Origin: Pseudomonadota bacterium
GTDB taxonomy: Bacteria; Pseudomonadota; Alphaproteobacteria; Rhizobiales; Devosiaceae
Direction of reading: 5' to 3'
NCBI GenBank assembly: GCA_023427545.1
Contig: JAEZBF010000326.1
Span: 1 to 7,538, forward strand
DNA length: 7,538 bases
The notes beneath the pieces are model-generated. The model worked only from the letters and a program-made list of their open reading frames with translations, was not told the DNA's origin and did no database searches. The translations under genes were made by a program, and so were the position numbers. The stretch's first letter is position 1. Every line of letters begins with the position of its first letter. Positions 6,080 to 7,538 of the stretch are shown piece by piece.

Positions 6080-6109
6080 TTGCGGCGCAGCGGCGGCGCA
6101 CACTACGAT
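6080..6109 (+). promoter_or_regulatory. Candidate sigma-70-type promoter for the second crystallin gene
   Basis: TTGCGG (6080-6085) and TACGAT (6104-6109) are separated by 18 bases and lie between the terminator and the ATG at 6140. Three and four of six bases match the usual hexamers. Such matches arise easily by chance, so support comes mainly from position: something must start transcription after the terminator. Confidence 0.35.
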
Positions 6110-6139
6110 TCGCGGCGAGACGATTTGCCGGAGGCACTC

Positions 6140-6709
6140 ATGCGCGCATCCTTCGTGTCGGCCCTCGCCGGGCTGCTGCTGATTGCCCTTGGCGGACCAG
6201 CGCTGAGCGCGGAGACGGGAACTCTCGCTTGGACGCTCAAGCCGCTGACGGTATTCGAGGGGCCGGGCACCGCCTACGACGTGCTCGGCGACGTCGAGGG
6301 CAAGATCCGGCTCAGGGTCGATCGCTGCACCTACCAGTGGTGCCAGGTCCACACCGCCCGGGTACGTGGCTGGGTGCCGCGCGGCGAGCTGAACTTCGGG
6401 CAGTACCCGCGGGCGCCCTGGAGCGGGCCGGTGTTCAACTACAAGTCGGGCGGGCCGGGCGAAATCTGTCTCTACGAGGGCCGCAACTACACCGGCGATG
6501 CGCTCTGCGCCACGAGCGGCACGGTGGTGCGCGACCTGCTGCTGCATCGCGTCGACAACCGCTATTCGTCGATCACCGTCGAGGGCAATGTTTCGGTGAC
6601 GCTCTGCCGCGACCGGGATTTCTCGAGCTATTGCGAGCGGGTGATCCGCAGCCAGCCCAGGCTGAATGGATTCCTCGACAACAACGTGTCGTCGTTCCGG
6701 GTCTACTAA
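6140..6709 (+). CDS. Secreted SH3-like plus beta/gamma-crystallin protein
   Basis: A 189-residue exported protein. The signal peptide (1-24) ends in ALSA before E25. A bacterial SH3-like domain spans about 29-88, with LTVFEGPGTAYDVLG, CTYQWCQVHTARVRGWVPRGEL; such domains often bind cell-wall or other envelope ligands. A beta/gamma-crystallin domain spans 107-189, with EICLYEGRNYTGDALCA and VTLCRDRDFSSYCERV as the Greek keys. Both calcium-clamp motifs are canonical: DNRYSS (139-144) and DNNVSS (180-185). It ends at the final strand, SSFRVY. The Shine-Dalgarno GGAGG at 6130-6134, five bases before ATG 6140, fixes the start; the frame is open upstream to 6065, but that would bury the signal peptide. 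It is the paralogue of the gene at 5534, with an added domain and better calcium motifs. Probably periplasmic or secreted; function unknown. Confidence 0.87.
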   Translation: MRASFVSALAGLLLIALGGPALSAETGTLAWTLKPLTVFEGPGTAYDVLGDVEGKIRLRVDRCTYQWCQVHTARVRGWVPRGELNFGQYPRAPWSGPVFNYKSGGPGEICLYEGRNYTGDALCATSGTVVRDLLLHRVDNRYSSITVEGNVSVTLCRDRDFSSYCERVIRSQPRLNGFLDNNVSSFRVY

Positions 6710-6736
6710 GAGCGCGCCCAACCCGCCCGGGGACTG

Positions 6737-6766
6737 CCCCTCATCCGGCGCTGCGCGCCACCGTCT
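6737..6766 (+). repeat. Fragment of a rhizobial-type mosaic intergenic repeat
   Basis: CCCCTCATCC (6737-6746) is followed by the small hairpin GGCGC-TGC-GCGCC (6747-6759) and ACCGTCTCCCC. From memory, a repeat of the form CCCTCATCCG, a short palindrome, then CACCTTCTCCCC with a GGGGAGAAGG partner is widespread between genes in Hyphomicrobiales. Here the second stem is lost: after CTCCCC the sequence diverges (GGCAGGAACGG), so the copy looks decayed. Compare the intact stem at 1458-1484. It sits between the second crystallin gene and gcd. Confidence 0.55.
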
Positions 6767-6846
6767 CCCCGGCAGGAACGGAAGAGGCCGGAACGTTCGT
6801 CGGAGCGGGGCATTGAGGGTGGGCGGCCTTGGCGGGAGCGCGCACC

Positions 6847-7538
6847 ATGATCCTTTCCCGAATTGTTGCCATCCTCTTCATGCTCGTCGGCCTTTGGCTG
6901 ACGGGCGGCGGCATCTGGCTCGCGTTCGTGGGCGGGAGCTGGTTCTACATCGCGCTCGGGCTCGCAACGCTGGGTACCGGCATCTTCGCCTGGCTGCGCC
7001 ATCCGGTGGCGCTGTGGCTCTATGCCGCGACGGTGATCGTCGCGCTCGGCTGGGCGGTCTGGGAAGTCGGCCTCGACTGGTGGCAACTGGCACCGCGCGG
7101 CGACGTGCTGGTCATCCTCGCGGTCCTGCTGGCGCTGCCGTGGGTCGCCGGCCGCTTCAGGCATGAGGCGGGGCGGCGCGCCGGGTGGACGGCGCTGGTC
7201 GCCAGCATCGTCGTCAGCGGCGCGGTGGGTGTGTTCGCCTGGTTCACACCGGTGCACGATCTTGCCGGCACGCTGCCGGTTAATCCGCTGCCGGCGAACG
7301 CAGTGCTCACGGATGCCAGCGTGCCCGATGGCGAGTGGCATGCTTACGGCCGCACCAACCTGGGCCAGCGCTGGTCGCCGCTGGCGCAGCTCAATCCCGG
7401 CAACGTGGGGCAGCTGCAGGTCGCGTGGGAATACCACACCGGCGATGTGCGCGGTCCGGACGATCCGGAGGAGACGACCTACGAGGTCACCCCGCTCAAG
7501 GTCGGCGACACGATCTACCTCTGCACGCCGCATGACAT
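6847..7538 (+). CDS. gcd: Membrane-bound PQQ-dependent glucose dehydrogenase, N-terminal part
   Basis: The first 230 codons of a quinoprotein glucose dehydrogenase; the frame is open to the window end. The full enzyme (about 800 residues) oxidises glucose to gluconolactone in the periplasm, using PQQ and a divalent metal, and passes electrons to ubiquinone. The N-terminal membrane anchor has five hydrophobic segments (about 5-29, 32-50, 53-73, 86-102, 113-133). Family segments line up with E. coli Gcd: GGSWFYIALGLATLG (29-43), ALWLYAATVIV (55-65), VWEVGLDWWQLAPRGDVLV (71-89). The periplasmic beta-propeller begins at about 160 with DGEWHAYGRTNLGQRWSPL (161-179), HTGDVRGPDDP (197-207), and EVTPLKVGDTIYLCTPH (213-229). 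Catalytic and PQQ residues lie beyond the edge. GGCGGGAG at 6831-6838 supports ATG 6847. Whether the cell makes PQQ itself cannot be seen here. Confidence 0.95.
   Translation, partial: MILSRIVAILFMLVGLWLTGGGIWLAFVGGSWFYIALGLATLGTGIFAWLRHPVALWLYAATVIVALGWAVWEVGLDWWQLAPRGDVLVILAVLLALPWVAGRFRHEAGRRAGWTALVASIVVSGAVGVFAWFTPVHDLAGTLPVNPLPANAVLTDASVPDGEWHAYGRTNLGQRWSPLAQLNPGNVGQLQVAWEYHTGDVRGPDDPEETTYEVTPLKVGDTIYLCTPHD

Noticed and set aside
5516..6721. A 401-codon minus-strand frame opposite both crystallin genes
   Set aside because: Both plus-strand genes have signal peptides, ribosome-binding sites and domain matches; the antisense frame also crosses the terminator and has no recognisable content.
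1..7538. CRISPR arrays, tRNA or rRNA genes, transposases, phage genes, toxin-antitoxin pairs
   Set aside because: I looked for regularly spaced repeats, cloverleaf-like segments and the relevant protein motifs on both strands and saw none, apart from the short palindromes reported.

Overview
This 7.5-kb window is GC-rich and densely packed: genes with few gaps, none of them over 150 bases. Codon use, gene families and two kinds of short intergenic palindrome all suggest an alphaproteobacterium of the Hyphomicrobiales (Rhizobiales). A Devosia-like organism is my best guess, but that is an inference from recall and was not tested by any search. It looks like chromosome rather than a phage, plasmid or island.

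Layout. (1) 1-366: a small GIY-YIG nuclease gene on the minus strand, lying between two inversely oriented copies of a short palindromic repeat; the left copy is cut by the window edge. (2) 440-1453, plus strand: a hypoxanthine-type phosphoribosyltransferase gene (hpt) followed 12 bases later by a DUF1801 protein, apparently one operon, closed by a perfect 11-bp hairpin at 1458-1484. (3) 1510-2667, minus strand: an enolase-superfamily acid-sugar dehydratase of the galactonate dehydratase type. (4) 2813-5401, plus strand, divergent from the previous gene: a class V (cysteine desulfurase-like) PLP enzyme interrupted by an in-frame TAA, then a DMT/EamA transporter 4 bases after the original stop, then a YciA-type acyl-CoA thioesterase. 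(5) 5534-6709, plus strand: two consecutive secreted beta/gamma-crystallin-like proteins, separated by a good intrinsic terminator; the second also carries an SH3-like domain. (6) 6737-6766: a fragment of a mosaic intergenic repeat related to the hairpin at 1458. (7) 6847 to the right edge: the N-terminal third of a membrane-bound PQQ-dependent glucose dehydrogenase (gcd).

The genes do not form one pathway. Purine salvage (hpt), sugar-acid dehydration, periplasmic glucose oxidation (gcd) and thioester hydrolysis are ordinary metabolic functions. The points that merit a second look are the repeat-bracketed GIY-YIG cassette, the nonsense codon in the PLP enzyme, and the pair of secreted crystallin-fold proteins whose calcium-site motifs differ in quality. 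I found no convincing undescribed multi-gene system.
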